Shown piece by piece: positions 17,946 to 26,273 of a DNA stretch of 64,000 bases. The translations under genes and the position numbers were made by a program. The notes beneath the pieces are model-generated. The model worked only from the letters and a program-made list of their open reading frames with translations. It did not search any database and was not told the DNA's origin. How positions within the stretch are numbered: position 1 is the first letter of the stretch; each line of letters starts with the position of its first letter. The stretch comes from UBA9715 sp045614225 (GTDB lineage Bacteria > Actinomycetota > Coriobacteriia > Coriobacteriales > Eggerthellaceae), in the NCBI GenBank assembly GCA_045614225.1, contig JAZLCO010000085.1, positions 23,624 through 87,623 on the forward strand. Direction: 5' to 3'.

Positions 17946-19340
17946 CTATTCCGCTATCCGTTTGATTTCGCCCTTGAGGTACTGCGCGTTTAGCCAGAAG
18001 CACTTCTTCACGACCATGTCGCCCTGAGGGGTTGGCAGAACGTCGGTGTTGTCTCGGCCGTGTGGGCGCACGTGGCAGCAGCGGTTCTCCGACGACTTAA
18101 CGGAATCCTGGGCGCGTCCAGCAATCACGCGGGAGCGCATCTCCTCGTAGCAGCGCTTGGCTTCCTCCAGGTCGTCTTCGGGCATCTGCCAGAACGCAAC
18201 GTCGGCCAATCGGTAGACGCCACGCTCGTTCTCGTCTTCCCGATAGATGACGAAAAGGTACTTCTGGTCGAGGTAGCTTGCGAAGTCGCTCTCCTCGAAG
18301 GGAGTTGCTGCCAGCTCGAAGTAGTCGAAGCGCGGGAACGACACCGACTCCTTCGGTGTGCCGTTCCACTTCATGCGCATGGTCTTAGGTTTGATGCCCG
18401 CCTTCTCGAACTCCTCGATTTTGGCGTCGTCTGAAACTCCGAGAATGCGCCGCGTGATGAGGGCGCAAAGGTTTTTCGGCTTGCGCTTGCCCGGTTTGAT
18501 GTATTCGAACTGTTCGCCTAGCTCTTGCTCGGTGAGTCCGAAGAAAGGTTCGAAGCGGGCGCGAACGAGGTCGATAAGCGTCATGCTCTTCTCGTTCTCT
18601 GCGCGTTCGATTGACTGCATGCCCTCGATAATCCGGTTCGACATCGCCGTCATGAACGATGATTTAAGAGCCCAGGCACGCGGTTTAGCTGGAATGTCGG
18701 AATAGGGTTGTTTGCGGCGGACCTTCGACGTCGACGATTTAGTGCAAGCTTCGAGATAGAGGGTGTCCGACCCGGACAGCTCGTGAGCTCTGCCGTCGCG
18801 CACCTTGTTGACAACGGTTTCCCAGTCGGCTTTGATTTGCGCAATATCGCCCTCAGGCAACCCATGAAGGCTGACCATTTCCACGAGCTCGATGCGGTAG
18901 TCAAGTGGGTCCGTATCTGGTTCCCACAAGTACGATATCAGCAAGATATCCTCGGCCTTTTCCATGAGATGGCTCGTTTCGAAGGTCTCATTAACGACCT
19001 GCATGTAGTCAATCATGCCGAGCACGAGCCGCTCCTTGGCTGAGAGGGCTCCGTCCCTGTTACGTTTGAGGGGAGTGGTCTTCAACTCCAGACCAGCCTC
19101 GGCGAAATCAGCCTCGGACTTGCTGTTGAGGTCGAGCATGAAGTAGCAGGTTTCCACCGCGTTTCCAAACGACCCCTTGTTCCTGCTGATGTCCGCAAGC
19201 TTGTCTGCATCTGTCTTTTCGCGCAGGGTTGAACCACGCAGGTCGACAGCATAGTGGTAAACGGATTGCCTGTCGTTCTTATCGTATGGAAACTTGCCAT
19301 CCAATGTAGCTACGTTCTCCTCTGCATTCGTCGATTGCAC
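17946..19340 (-). CDS. Sau3AI-family type II restriction endonuclease
   Basis: 464 residues, close to the length of Sau3AI. The N-terminal MutH-like domain shows G-x-x-V-E near residue 40, then D-F-A-E-A-G and L-E-L-K-T-T-P-L-K near 75-85, the D...E-x-K active-site arrangement. The C-terminal half would be the second, regulatory MutH-like fold. It lies upstream of a C5 methyltransferase, as expected for a GATC-cutting system, although the restriction gene comes first. The start is GTG with no clear ribosome binding site; CATAAT lies nine bases upstream, so a leaderless transcript is possible. First gene of the presumed operon. Confidence 0.85.
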   Translation of the reverse strand: MQSTNAEENVATLDGKFPYDKNDRQSVYHYAVDLRGSTLREKTDADKLADISRNKGSFGNAVETCYFMLDLNSKSEADFAEAGLELKTTPLKRNRDGALSAKERLVLGMIDYMQVVNETFETSHLMEKAEDILLISYLWEPDTDPLDYRIELVEMVSLHGLPEGDIAQIKADWETVVNKVRDGRAHELSGSDTLYLEACTKSSTSKVRRKQPYSDIPAKPRAWALKSSFMTAMSNRIIEGMQSIERAENEKSMTLIDLVRARFEPFFGLTEQELGEQFEYIKPGKRKPKNLCALITRRILGVSDDAKIEEFEKAGIKPKTMRMKWNGTPKESVSFPRFDYFELAATPFEESDFASYLDQKYLFVIYREDENERGVYRLADVAFWQMPEDDLEEAKRCYEEMRSRVIAGRAQDSVKSSENRCCHVRPHGRDNTDVLPTPQGDMVVKKCFWLNAQYLKGEIKRIAE

Positions 19341-19348
19341 GCTAACCG

Positions 19349-19375
19349 ATTATGAGCCGTGATAACGGGATTATA
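19349..19375 (-). promoter_or_regulatory. Possible promoter of the restriction operon
   Basis: On the minus strand CATAAT (19349-19354) and TATAAT (19370-19375) are both -10-like boxes just upstream of the GTG start. No convincing -35 goes with either. The first would give a leaderless transcript, the second a leader of about 25 bases. Confidence 0.35.
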
Positions 19376-19570
19376 AAGCGGCTCCTTTAATAACATGCCG
19401 CCGTAAACGCATCTCAAATGAAAGGACGTCGACTGCGGTGAGCGATAGACCAGCGGGTACACACGGGGTGCACACCGCCACCGAAACCTGCATGAAAGCG
19501 GCTGAATCTACGCGACTGGCTCAGCGCTGATTATCCTATTTACCTGCACTTTTACTTACATCGCCATACG

Positions 19571-19623
19571 GCGCCGGCCTGTCACGTCGGAGGTCGCGAG
19601 TTCAAGTCTCGTACATCCCGCCA
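19571..19623 (+). other. tRNA-Asp 3' fragment (integration scar)
   Basis: This 53-nt piece holds the anticodon arm with loop CTGTCAC (anticodon GTC), the variable loop, the T arm with TTCAAGT, the 3' acceptor strand ACATCCC, discriminator G and CCA. The stems pair properly. The matching 5' half (acceptor strand GGGATGT and D arm) is absent upstream. This is the classic att duplicate left by an element integrating into a tRNA gene. The remaining 19341-19772 interval holds only this, the terminator and promoter-like boxes. Confidence 0.75.
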
Positions 19624-19633
19624 CGAAACTACT

Positions 19634-19663
19634 GGTCAGTCCACTAAACGGGCTGGCCTTTTT
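19634..19663 (+). terminator. Terminator behind the tRNA-Asp fragment
   Basis: A nine-base-pair stem (GGTCAGTCC with GGGCTGGCC, two G-T pairs), a seven-base loop and five T follow the tRNA fragment by ten bases. It looks like the original tRNA terminator carried along with the fragment. Confidence 0.7.
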
Positions 19664-19772
19664 GTATCTATGGGATTCCGAAACAGCTGGTGATGAACGA
19701 CCTGCTTGGCAGCCGATTGCGATGGCTGCAGACCAGGACGCCCTGCGTGACCTCAACGCTTTCCCGACGATG

Positions 19773-19967
19773 CTACTTCTGTCTGGGCTTCCACATGAAC
19801 GTGGTTAACACGCCCAAGGCAATCGGAAACACGATGTTCTTCATGGGTTCGAAGACGAACGGCATACCTGCAGCCGAAGCCTTAATAAACCCGGCCGCCA
19901 GCACAACTATGAAGAGCGTGCCGACGCAGAAGAGCAGGCGCAACACGAAATTCTCGATATAAAACAT
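19773..19967 (-). CDS. Small hydrophobic membrane protein
   Basis: 64 residues, with two hydrophobic segments of about 20 residues around 8-28 and 40-58 and a positively charged tail. AGGGA precedes the ATG. It starts 31 bases after the stop of the ABC permease on the same strand, so it may be the third gene of the exporter operon. No family is recognised; it could be an accessory subunit or a chance open frame. Confidence 0.45.
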   Translation of the reverse strand: MFYIENFVLRLLFCVGTLFIVVLAAGFIKASAAGMPFVFEPMKNIVFPIALGVLTTFMWKPRQK

Positions 19968-19998
19968 GATTCGTCCCTTCCTAGATCCATTAAGCCAT

Positions 19999-21651
19999 TT
20001 ATTCGAATACTTCCACGTTTCGCGCAGCTGCCTTCAGAAGCACATGCCCCAGCGCTGCGGAAACGGCAATGCCAACGGCGGCAAGCACGGGCATGAAAAC
20101 GCGCGGCTCGAGCCCCACCAACGGCGACACGAGCAGCGGAAGCGCAGCATAGACGAGCCCCACGAGCAGAGCCCTGAGCAGGCCTCCCCCGCGCTTCAGG
20201 ACCTTCGCGCTCACATCGCCGTCGTTTCCCCAGTCGACGTTAGGGTTGCGGGTGTCGCTCCATGCGCATACGCACGTCATGAGCCAGGAGGCGCCCAGCA
20301 GCAGGATGCCCCCGAAAACGACCACCACTACGTCAACGCCCATCCTGGCAACAAGGTAATAGCCACCCACCGCCATGAACACTACCGCGATAACCACGTT
20401 GACGGCGAATCCAGGGAGCACCTTGGCGCGGATCTGCGTGAACATGGGCACGGGGATGAACTTCATATACGTCCAGTTAGAACCCTCGCGCGATATGCAC
20501 GTGCCCGCTATCTTGTTGCAGAGCATGCTGACGACAGCGAGGAACATGAACAGGGTCAGGCCGATTCCCGCGGCCGCAGAGGTGGCATCGCCCAGGTTGG
20601 AGACGAGGCCCCCAAAATCCGCCATCGAATCCGACGAGAAGATGACGCCGAACGTGAACGGCGTTATGAGCAGCGGGTAGGCCACGTAGTTCAGGGCCAC
20701 TGACGAGTTGCGCGCTATCTTGCGCACCTCGGAGCGCACCATGGCCTTGAGAGCGGAGGTCTGCGTCTGGGCTCCTGCGCCCGAATACGCATCAGATTTG
20801 CCCGCGCCCGACGATAGAGCGGTGACGATGCGCAGGTACAGTACGCGCACCACGATCACGAACACGGCGAAGGAAGCGAGCGAAACCAGCGCGAACAACG
20901 CACAGCTGAGCACATCGGAATGCACGAGCGCGTACACGGCGAAACCGTAAGCCGGAAAGGCCATGACCACGCCTCCCATCGCCTCGGAGATGCTCCCGAG
21001 GGCGGCTGCCGCGTTTCCTCCCAGGTCCAGATTGCGGGAAACGAAGAACGTTGCAACCGAAATGCCAAGCGTGAGCACTGTAGCTATGGTGGTGATGGCG
21101 TCTTTGGTGCGCACGCGCTTGAACAACGCGGCAATGATGATGGAGATGGCGCCAGCGTAGGCGACGGGCATCATAGGGGCAAGCAGGACCGCAAGCGCGT
21201 ACGCGAGCCAGTAACCGGCTCCTGCGCCAACAGCAACGCCCCAGCCCGCCAGCGGCGCGGCGATGATGAGGAACGTGTAGAGGTACGAGGTTGCCAGCGC
21301 ACTTAGCGCTTTCGAGAACGCGATGGCGAAGGGCGAGACGGGTAGCGGAAGCAGGTCGTTGATGTCGGATGCTCCGAAGAACGTGCTCAGGATCGCCGGT
21401 AGCGAGAGGACGAACGTGAGCACGCCGCAGGCCAAGAACAGCATGTCGAAGACGACCTTGTCGAGGCCCATCGCGCCCACAGCGCCGTAAGCCGAGTAGC
21501 CCAGCCATGCGACACCAACGAAAAGGGCGATGCCGATAAGTGCCGTACCCGCCATTGCCCCGTTCGCTCCGGCCCTCTTTTCGATGGCAGAGCGCACTCC
21601 GCCGAGCGTCTGCATGAGTTGCAGCTTCGTGAGGAGCACAACGCTATTCAT
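19999..21651 (-). CDS. ABC-2 type exporter permease
   Basis: 550 residues with about a dozen hydrophobic segments and no ATPase motifs. The size and pattern fit the large double-length ABC-2 permeases of Gram-positive bacteria. Its start overlaps the end of the ATPase gene by eight bases, so the two subunits are coupled. The central loop, about residues 280-305, is hydrophilic and rich in Ser, Gly, Ala and Gln. Substrate unknown; multidrug, peptide or lipid export are all possible. Confidence 0.8.
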   Translation of the reverse strand: MNSVVLLTKLQLMQTLGGVRSAIEKRAGANGAMAGTALIGIALFVGVAWLGYSAYGAVGAMGLDKVVFDMLFLACGVLTFVLSLPAILSTFFGASDINDLLPLPVSPFAIAFSKALSALATSYLYTFLIIAAPLAGWGVAVGAGAGYWLAYALAVLLAPMMPVAYAGAISIIIAALFKRVRTKDAITTIATVLTLGISVATFFVSRNLDLGGNAAAALGSISEAMGGVVMAFPAYGFAVYALVHSDVLSCALFALVSLASFAVFVIVVRVLYLRIVTALSSGAGKSDAYSGAGAQTQTSALKAMVRSEVRKIARNSSVALNYVAYPLLITPFTFGVIFSSDSMADFGGLVSNLGDATSAAAGIGLTLFMFLAVVSMLCNKIAGTCISREGSNWTYMKFIPVPMFTQIRAKVLPGFAVNVVIAVVFMAVGGYYLVARMGVDVVVVVFGGILLLGASWLMTCVCAWSDTRNPNVDWGNDGDVSAKVLKRGGGLLRALLVGLVYAALPLLVSPLVGLEPRVFMPVLAAVGIAVSAALGHVLLKAAARNVEVFE

Positions 21652-22369
21652 GCGCCGTCATCTCCAGGAACACCTGCTCGAGCGTCTTGCCGGGATTGGC
21701 TTGCCTCAGCTCTTCGAGCGTGCCGTCGAAAAGCTTGCGCCCGTGCGCGATTATGCACACGTCGTCGCAGAGGGCGTCGGCGGTCTCCAGCACGTGCGTG
21801 GAGAACAGCACCGAGTTACCCCGTGCGGCGTGCTCGCGCATCATCTCCTTCAACTCGTAGGCACCCTTCGGGTCGAGGCCCGTCATGGGCTCGTCGAGGA
21901 TCCAGACGCTCGGCTCGTGGATGAGCGCTGCCATGACGTGCACCTTCTGGCGCATACCATGCGAGTAGTCCGAGATGCGCGAGCCAAGCGCATCGTATAT
22001 CTCGAAGCGGCGGCCGCATTCCTCGATGAAGGGCTCGCGCTTCTCGACTGGCGTGCCGTACACGTCAGCCATGAAGTTCAGATACTCGATGCCCGTCAGG
22101 CGCAAAAACCGGTCGGGATCGTCGGGCACATAGCCGAACTGGCGCTTCGCCTCCACAGCGTCGGTTGCGATGTCATGCCCATTGATTCTGATGGAGCCCT
22201 CGTCAATGGAATGCACCCCGCAGATCATCTTCAGCGTGGTCGACTTGCCCGCGCCGTTCGGGCCAAAGAAACCGGTTATCCTGCCGTCTACAACCGTCCA
22301 AGTCAGGTCATCGACGGCTTTTCTGTCCTTGCCCGGATAGGACTTGGAAACGTTGCGTAGTTCTATCAT
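21644..22369 (-). CDS. ABC transporter ATP-binding protein
   Basis: 241 residues with Walker A GPNGAGKST near residue 36, a Q-F-G-Y Q-loop near 82, a signature-like S-H-G-M-R-Q-K near 135, Walker B ILDEPMTGLDP near 155, and the switch histidine S-T-H-V near 190. The signature has H-G-M in place of G-G-Q, common in ABC-2 exporters of this type. It is translated first and overlaps the permease gene. With the permease it forms an exporter cassette lying between two tRNA-Asp 3' scars. Confidence 0.9.
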   Translation of the reverse strand: MIELRNVSKSYPGKDRKAVDDLTWTVVDGRITGFFGPNGAGKSTTLKMICGVHSIDEGSIRINGHDIATDAVEAKRQFGYVPDDPDRFLRLTGIEYLNFMADVYGTPVEKREPFIEECGRRFEIYDALGSRISDYSHGMRQKVHVMAALIHEPSVWILDEPMTGLDPKGAYELKEMMREHAARGNSVLFSTHVLETADALCDDVCIIAHGRKLFDGTLEELRQANPGKTLEQVFLEMTAHE

Positions 22370-22482
22370 CAGAACTCCTTAGCAGCCTCCAGCATACTAC
22401 CCTCTCAGCAAACATGGCCCCAAGTATACCGCAGGGCTTACGGGTTACGTCTACAAATGAGCGCGCCCGCTGCGGAAGCGAT

Positions 22483-22520
22483 GTCGGAGGACGCGAGTAT
22501 AAGTCTCGTACATCCCACCA
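22483..22520 (+). other. Second, decayed tRNA-Asp 3' fragment
   Basis: Thirty-eight bases match the 19586-19623 fragment at most positions: GTCGGAGG, GCGAG, AAGTCTCGTACATCCC, then ACCA instead of GCCA. The T loop is damaged (TATAAGT instead of TTCAAGT), so it is older or free to drift. It marks the far side of the ABC cassette as a second integration scar. Confidence 0.65.
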
Positions 22521-22530
22521 CGAAGCACCA

Positions 22531-22562
22531 GCTCAGCCCACGTAACGGGCTGAGCTTTTTTC
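22531..22562 (+). terminator. Terminator behind the second tRNA fragment
   Basis: A perfect nine-base-pair stem (GCTCAGCCC / GGGCTGAGC) with a seven-base loop and a run of T on the plus strand. No plus-strand gene precedes it, so it belonged to the lost tRNA. It is homologous in position and sequence to the terminator at 19634. Confidence 0.7.
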
Positions 22563-22612
22563 ATTCCATACGATTTTTCAGAGTAATAGGCCTTTCGGCA
22601 ACGCGGAAATAC

Positions 22613-24559
22613 CTATATATCAAGCGCTGCGTGGTAAGCCTGGTACACGGCAGCAGTGATGGTGCCAGGGCGCACGGCATCGCCGACAATGCGCACGAAC
22701 GGCGCAGCATCGCGCAATTCGTCAACCGCTTCGATGCGCGAACGCTGGCCGATGGCGCTGACCACCGTGTCAGCCGGCACCACGATCTCCCCTTCGGACG
22801 TAGTGCACACGACTTGGCCCTTCTCGACACGCGCCACGCGAGCGCCCGTGCGGACGTCGATGCCGGCCGCCTCTATCTCGGCGAGCAAGATGGGACGGTT
22901 GCGAATGTTGCAGTCGATGGCGAGTTCGGAGCGACTGGCGATGAGGTGCACGGATTTGCCCTCGTGCGCCAGGTGAAGAGCGCATTCGCACCCGGTCAGT
23001 CCTGCACCCGCGACGACCACTTCTCCTTCCGCCTCCTTCCCGCCGATGTGCAGGTCCTCGATCGAGAGCACACGTGCGCCATCGGCAATGGGGAAAGGCG
23101 GTTTCTTGGCCTCGGACCCCACTGCCACGATGGCAGCGTCGGCGGCAAACTCCTCGGCAAACGCCGCGTCGACGGGTGTGTTCAGACGAATGTCCACGCC
23201 TGCGCGCCTGCATAGCAGCTCGTAGGTGCGTCCCAGCTCGTGCATCTCACGCTTGAAGGGAAGCGCTTGCTCCAAGCGCAGGATGCCGCCAAGCTCGTCA
23301 CTCGCCTCGCACATCGTCACCTCGTGACCGCGCTTGGTTGCGGTGTAGGCAGCCACCATGCCGGCGATGCCGCCGCCGATCACGAGCACGCGCTTGCGCT
23401 CGAGGGCAGGCGTTATACGCATGCCTTCGATTTCACGTCCGATGAGCGGGTTCACAGCGCAGCGGCGCGTCTGGGTCACGGGTCGCTCGGCCATGCACAC
23501 GAAGCAACGCAGGCACTTCACCACCTCGTCGCCGCGATTGGACATCACCTTGTTGGGCAGCTCCGGATCGGCCAAAAGCCCTCGGCCCATAACCACAATA
23601 TCCGCTTTACCGGATGCGATGATCTCTTCCATCTGCGCGGGGTCGGACAATCCCCCGATGGTGGCGACTGGCTTACTGACATGCTTCTTTATCTCAGCTG
23701 CCAAGTACACGTTGCAGCCGTGATCGCGGAACATCGAGGGATGCGTGATCGAGAACCCGAACTGGTAAGAGCCAGCCGACACGTGGATTATGTCCACCAA
23801 GTCTTCGAGCGCCTCGGCAATGCGGCAGCCTTCCTCCAAATCGTAACCACCCTCGAAGAGCTCCGAACCGCTCATGCGCATCTCTATGGGGAATCCCACC
23901 CCAACCGCCTCGCGAATGGCGCCGAGTACCTCGCGCACGATGCGCACGCGGTTCTCAAGCACTCCACCGTACTCGTCGTCGCGCTTGTTGAAGTGCGGAG
24001 AGAGGAACTGGTTCAGAAGCCAGCCATGCCCCACATGCAGCATGACCATCTCGAAACCTGCGCGTTTCGCAAGCTCAGCCGCAGTCCCGTATGCAGTGAC
24101 AATGCTGGCAATCTGCTCGCGCGTGAGCGCTTTCACGGGCATGCCGTCGGGGCGCACGCCATCGGAGGGGCCGTACTGGCAAAGGGACCCCTTTTTCTTC
24201 TTGTCCACCATATAGGTGCCCGCATACTGACCCGAATGCGAAAGCTCGATGCTCGGAATGGATCCGTGGCGCTTAATAGCATCCGCCACGAACGTGAAGG
24301 CGCCAAGTTGACCGGGTGTGGAAAGCGAGAGATGCAACATCTGAGAGCCATCGGTTTCCGGATGAACAACCAGCTCGCTCACCGTCACAACTGCCGCGCC
24401 CCCCTTGGCACGCAATTCGTAGAAACCCTGCGTGCGCGGTCCGGGCGTACCGTTCGCATCGATGTCGGTCGCGCCCATTGGAGCCGAGCACATCCTATTG
24501 CGCAAAGTCACGTTCCCCACGTTCAGAGGCTTGCACAGATTCGGGTAATCTCGCTTCAT
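22613..24559 (-). CDS. Old-yellow-enzyme-type Fe-S flavoprotein reductase (2,4-dienoyl-CoA reductase / BaiCD-like)
   Basis: 648 residues in the standard three-part layout. An FMN TIM barrel spans 1-340, with HVGHGWLLNQFLSP near 175-188 where the family has its catalytic residues. Four cysteines at 349, 352, 355 and 367 should bind 4Fe-4S. An FAD site (VLVIGGGIAGM) lies near 391 and an NAD(P)-binding segment (VVVAGAGLTG) near 527. Relatives reduce enoyl or dienone C=C bonds in fatty acids, bile acids and isoflavones. The gene stands alone on the minus strand between the tRNA scar and the divergent DUF2284 gene, so its substrate cannot be deduced. Confidence 0.88.
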   Translation of the reverse strand: MKRDYPNLCKPLNVGNVTLRNRMCSAPMGATDIDANGTPGPRTQGFYELRAKGGAAVVTVSELVVHPETDGSQMLHLSLSTPGQLGAFTFVADAIKRHGSIPSIELSHSGQYAGTYMVDKKKKGSLCQYGPSDGVRPDGMPVKALTREQIASIVTAYGTAAELAKRAGFEMVMLHVGHGWLLNQFLSPHFNKRDDEYGGVLENRVRIVREVLGAIREAVGVGFPIEMRMSGSELFEGGYDLEEGCRIAEALEDLVDIIHVSAGSYQFGFSITHPSMFRDHGCNVYLAAEIKKHVSKPVATIGGLSDPAQMEEIIASGKADIVVMGRGLLADPELPNKVMSNRGDEVVKCLRCFVCMAERPVTQTRRCAVNPLIGREIEGMRITPALERKRVLVIGGGIAGMVAAYTATKRGHEVTMCEASDELGGILRLEQALPFKREMHELGRTYELLCRRAGVDIRLNTPVDAAFAEEFAADAAIVAVGSEAKKPPFPIADGARVLSIEDLHIGGKEAEGEVVVAGAGLTGCECALHLAHEGKSVHLIASRSELAIDCNIRNRPILLAEIEAAGIDVRTGARVARVEKGQVVCTTSEGEIVVPADTVVSAIGQRSRIEAVDELRDAAPFVRIVGDAVRPGTITAAVYQAYHAALDI

Positions 24560-24702
24560 GACTGTCCTTTCGGTTTTCGACGTGGTAGTCGATAATTCAC
24601 TACATCCAAATCATATTGCACCAGCAACTGAGCTCGCAACTGCATTAGCTATCGCCCTCGTCTCATGAAAGATTCAGATTTAGAAGAAGCGCATTCACCG
24701 CA

Positions 24703-24711
24703 TGCTATACT
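24703..24711 (+). promoter_or_regulatory. Extended -10 promoter for the DUF2284 gene
   Basis: TGCTATACT is an extended -10 (TGn plus TATACT), 32 bases before the ATG. No -35 match is seen. A GGGGGG ribosome binding site follows. Confidence 0.5.
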
Positions 24712-24742
24712 CCATCACGTCAATTTGTTGGGGGGTTAGGTA

Positions 24743-25279
24743 ATGGATACGAAAGCAGTAATAGAACAGCTTGTTGAACAAGTCGGTTTCGATTTCGTTG
24801 GCGAATGCACAACCGAAGGGTTCCGCACGCAACCGGAAGTGCGCAACATGTGCGCCGCAAACCTCTGCCAGCACTACGATAAATCGTGGTCATGCCCACC
24901 GGCCTGCGGTGATATCGAAGAATACGAGCAGCGCATGCGTGCATTCGACCAGTGCGTTGTCGTTCAATCTGTGGGGCAGATGGAAGATCCCTACGATTTC
25001 GAAACCGTTATGGAAACTGCCGCCACACAAGACGATCGATTCCGCGAACTGGTTAAACAATTACAGGAGCAGGATTTCGCGTTCATGCCCCTCGGCGCCG
25101 GCGCATGCATGCTCTGCAAAGAGTGCAGCTACCCGGATGCTCCGTGCCGCTTCCCCGACAAAATGGTTGTGTCCATGGAAGCTTCGGGCTTGGTGGTCAA
25201 CGAGATATGCACGAAAGCGGGCATCGCATACAACCACGGTGAAAACACCATCAGTTTCACCGGCTGCATCTTGTTCTAA
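24743..25279 (+). CDS. DUF2284 predicted metal-binding protein
   Basis: 178 residues with eleven cysteines, mostly in clusters: C-A-A-N-L-C, S-C-P-P-A-C-G near 52, and C-M-L-C-K-E-C-S-Y-P-D-A-P-C near 122-135. These match the DUF2284 signature, thought to hold Fe-S or another metal. The protein is soluble. It is transcribed divergently from the OYE-type reductase and convergently with the next gene. The family often lies near anaerobic redox enzymes; its role is unknown. Confidence 0.85.
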   Translation: MDTKAVIEQLVEQVGFDFVGECTTEGFRTQPEVRNMCAANLCQHYDKSWSCPPACGDIEEYEQRMRAFDQCVVVQSVGQMEDPYDFETVMETAATQDDRFRELVKQLQEQDFAFMPLGAGACMLCKECSYPDAPCRFPDKMVVSMEASGLVVNEICTKAGIAYNHGENTISFTGCILF

Positions 25280-25295
25280 GACGACCGAGAAGCAG

Positions 25296-25664
25296 TTACA
25301 GCTCGATACGGCCGAACTTGCCTAGAAGCTCTGCTGCGGCCACGTGAGCCTCGCAAATGCAATACTTCCAACCTTCGGCCTTGCGCGCCTTCGCACCTGC
25401 GAGCATACCGGCTGCGACCTCTGCACCCATGATGTCGACTGCCGGACCTTCAGCAAACGCGATGAGGGCATCGATGCCAAGCATGCGATCCTCAAGGAAA
25501 TCGAGCAGGGCGTTGGTGGCAGCTTCAACTGAAGCATCGCTATCGTCTGCAGCGACGGCATCCTTCCAAGCCTGTGCCGCTTCCTTGGTATCCTGCTTGC
25601 TCGTATCTGCCGCTGCAAGAATGTTGGCGCGCTCTGCCACGAAATCAAACAGCTCTTTCTCCAT
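25296..25664 (-). CDS. Hypothetical acidic helical protein
   Basis: 122 residues, alanine-rich and all-helical by composition, with a C-terminal stretch containing C-I-C-E-A-H. The ATG at 25664 is preceded by GAAGGAGG. It lies 100 bases downstream of hypA on the same strand, so the two may be cotranscribed. No family is recognised; the Cys/His pair could bind metal, which would fit a HypA neighbour, but that is a guess. Confidence 0.6.
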   Translation of the reverse strand: MEKELFDFVAERANILAAADTSKQDTKEAAQAWKDAVAADDSDASVEAATNALLDFLEDRMLGIDALIAFAEGPAVDIMGAEVAAGMLAGAKARKAEGWKYCICEAHVAAAELLGKFGRIEL

Positions 25665-25764
25665 GATGTGCCTCCTTCGGCTCAAACGCTTATGCGGCAA
25701 TCGACCACCGCAATCTTATAACGCCATTATAAAGTGGAACGGATTGACGCCGGACGGCACATCG

Positions 25765-26109
25765 TCAGCAGCCTTCGATCGAGTCGATCTCGAGCTCGGT
25801 GCCGTATAGAAGCTCAGTTTTAGAGCTGCCGCAATGGGGGCAAATTCTGCCCTGAGGAACAGCCTTGTACGTCTTTCCACAATCGTTGCAGACGTTCACC
25901 GCTTCAATCTGATAAATCTCAAGCTCTGCATCTTTGAGCACGTCGCTGCGCTCAGAAGCCCAAAGCCAAGCGTCTTCGAAGAAATCGGTCACGACACCCG
26001 AAACCTCGCCCAAGCTGACCGTCACCTTGTCAATGCGAGACAAACCGTGCTCCCGCGCGGCATCCTCGAGAAGATCGACCATATGAAAAACGACGCCCAG
26101 TTCGTGCAT
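25765..26109 (-). CDS. hypA: Hydrogenase maturation nickel metallochaperone HypA
   Basis: 114 residues, the usual HypA length. It begins M-H-E, where His2 is the nickel ligand, and carries a zinc ribbon with C-N-D-C near residue 72 and C-P-H-C near 88. HypA delivers nickel to [NiFe]-hydrogenase. AAAGGGA precedes the ATG. No other hyp or hydrogenase gene is in this window, so its partners must be encoded elsewhere. Transcribed divergently from the 988-residue flavoprotein. Confidence 0.9.
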   Translation of the reverse strand: MHELGVVFHMVDLLEDAAREHGLSRIDKVTVSLGEVSGVVTDFFEDAWLWASERSDVLKDAELEIYQIEAVNVCNDCGKTYKAVPQGRICPHCGSSKTELLYGTELEIDSIEGC

Positions 26110-26273
26110 GATTCCCTTTCCGCTTTCATGCGCGCACGAGATATGGAACAAGCTGTTCTTTCGCCCGCAGGCGCCTCGAGCTAGCGTACTGCCCAATCTT
26201 ACTAGAAAGCAGACAAATCTGCGGTCAACCCATCACGAGATTCAGCATTGAAACGCTCGGCAGTTGTATGATG

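Noticed and set aside
19571..19623. Complete tRNA-Asp
   Set aside because: Only the anticodon arm to the CCA end is present; no D arm or 5' acceptor strand upstream.
19556..19756. 66-codon minus-strand frame over the tRNA fragment
   Set aside because: Typical spurious frame produced by tRNA and terminator sequence.
23240..24595. 451-codon plus-strand frame opposite the OYE-type reductase
   Set aside because: Shadow of a strongly supported gene; no ribosome binding site or domain.
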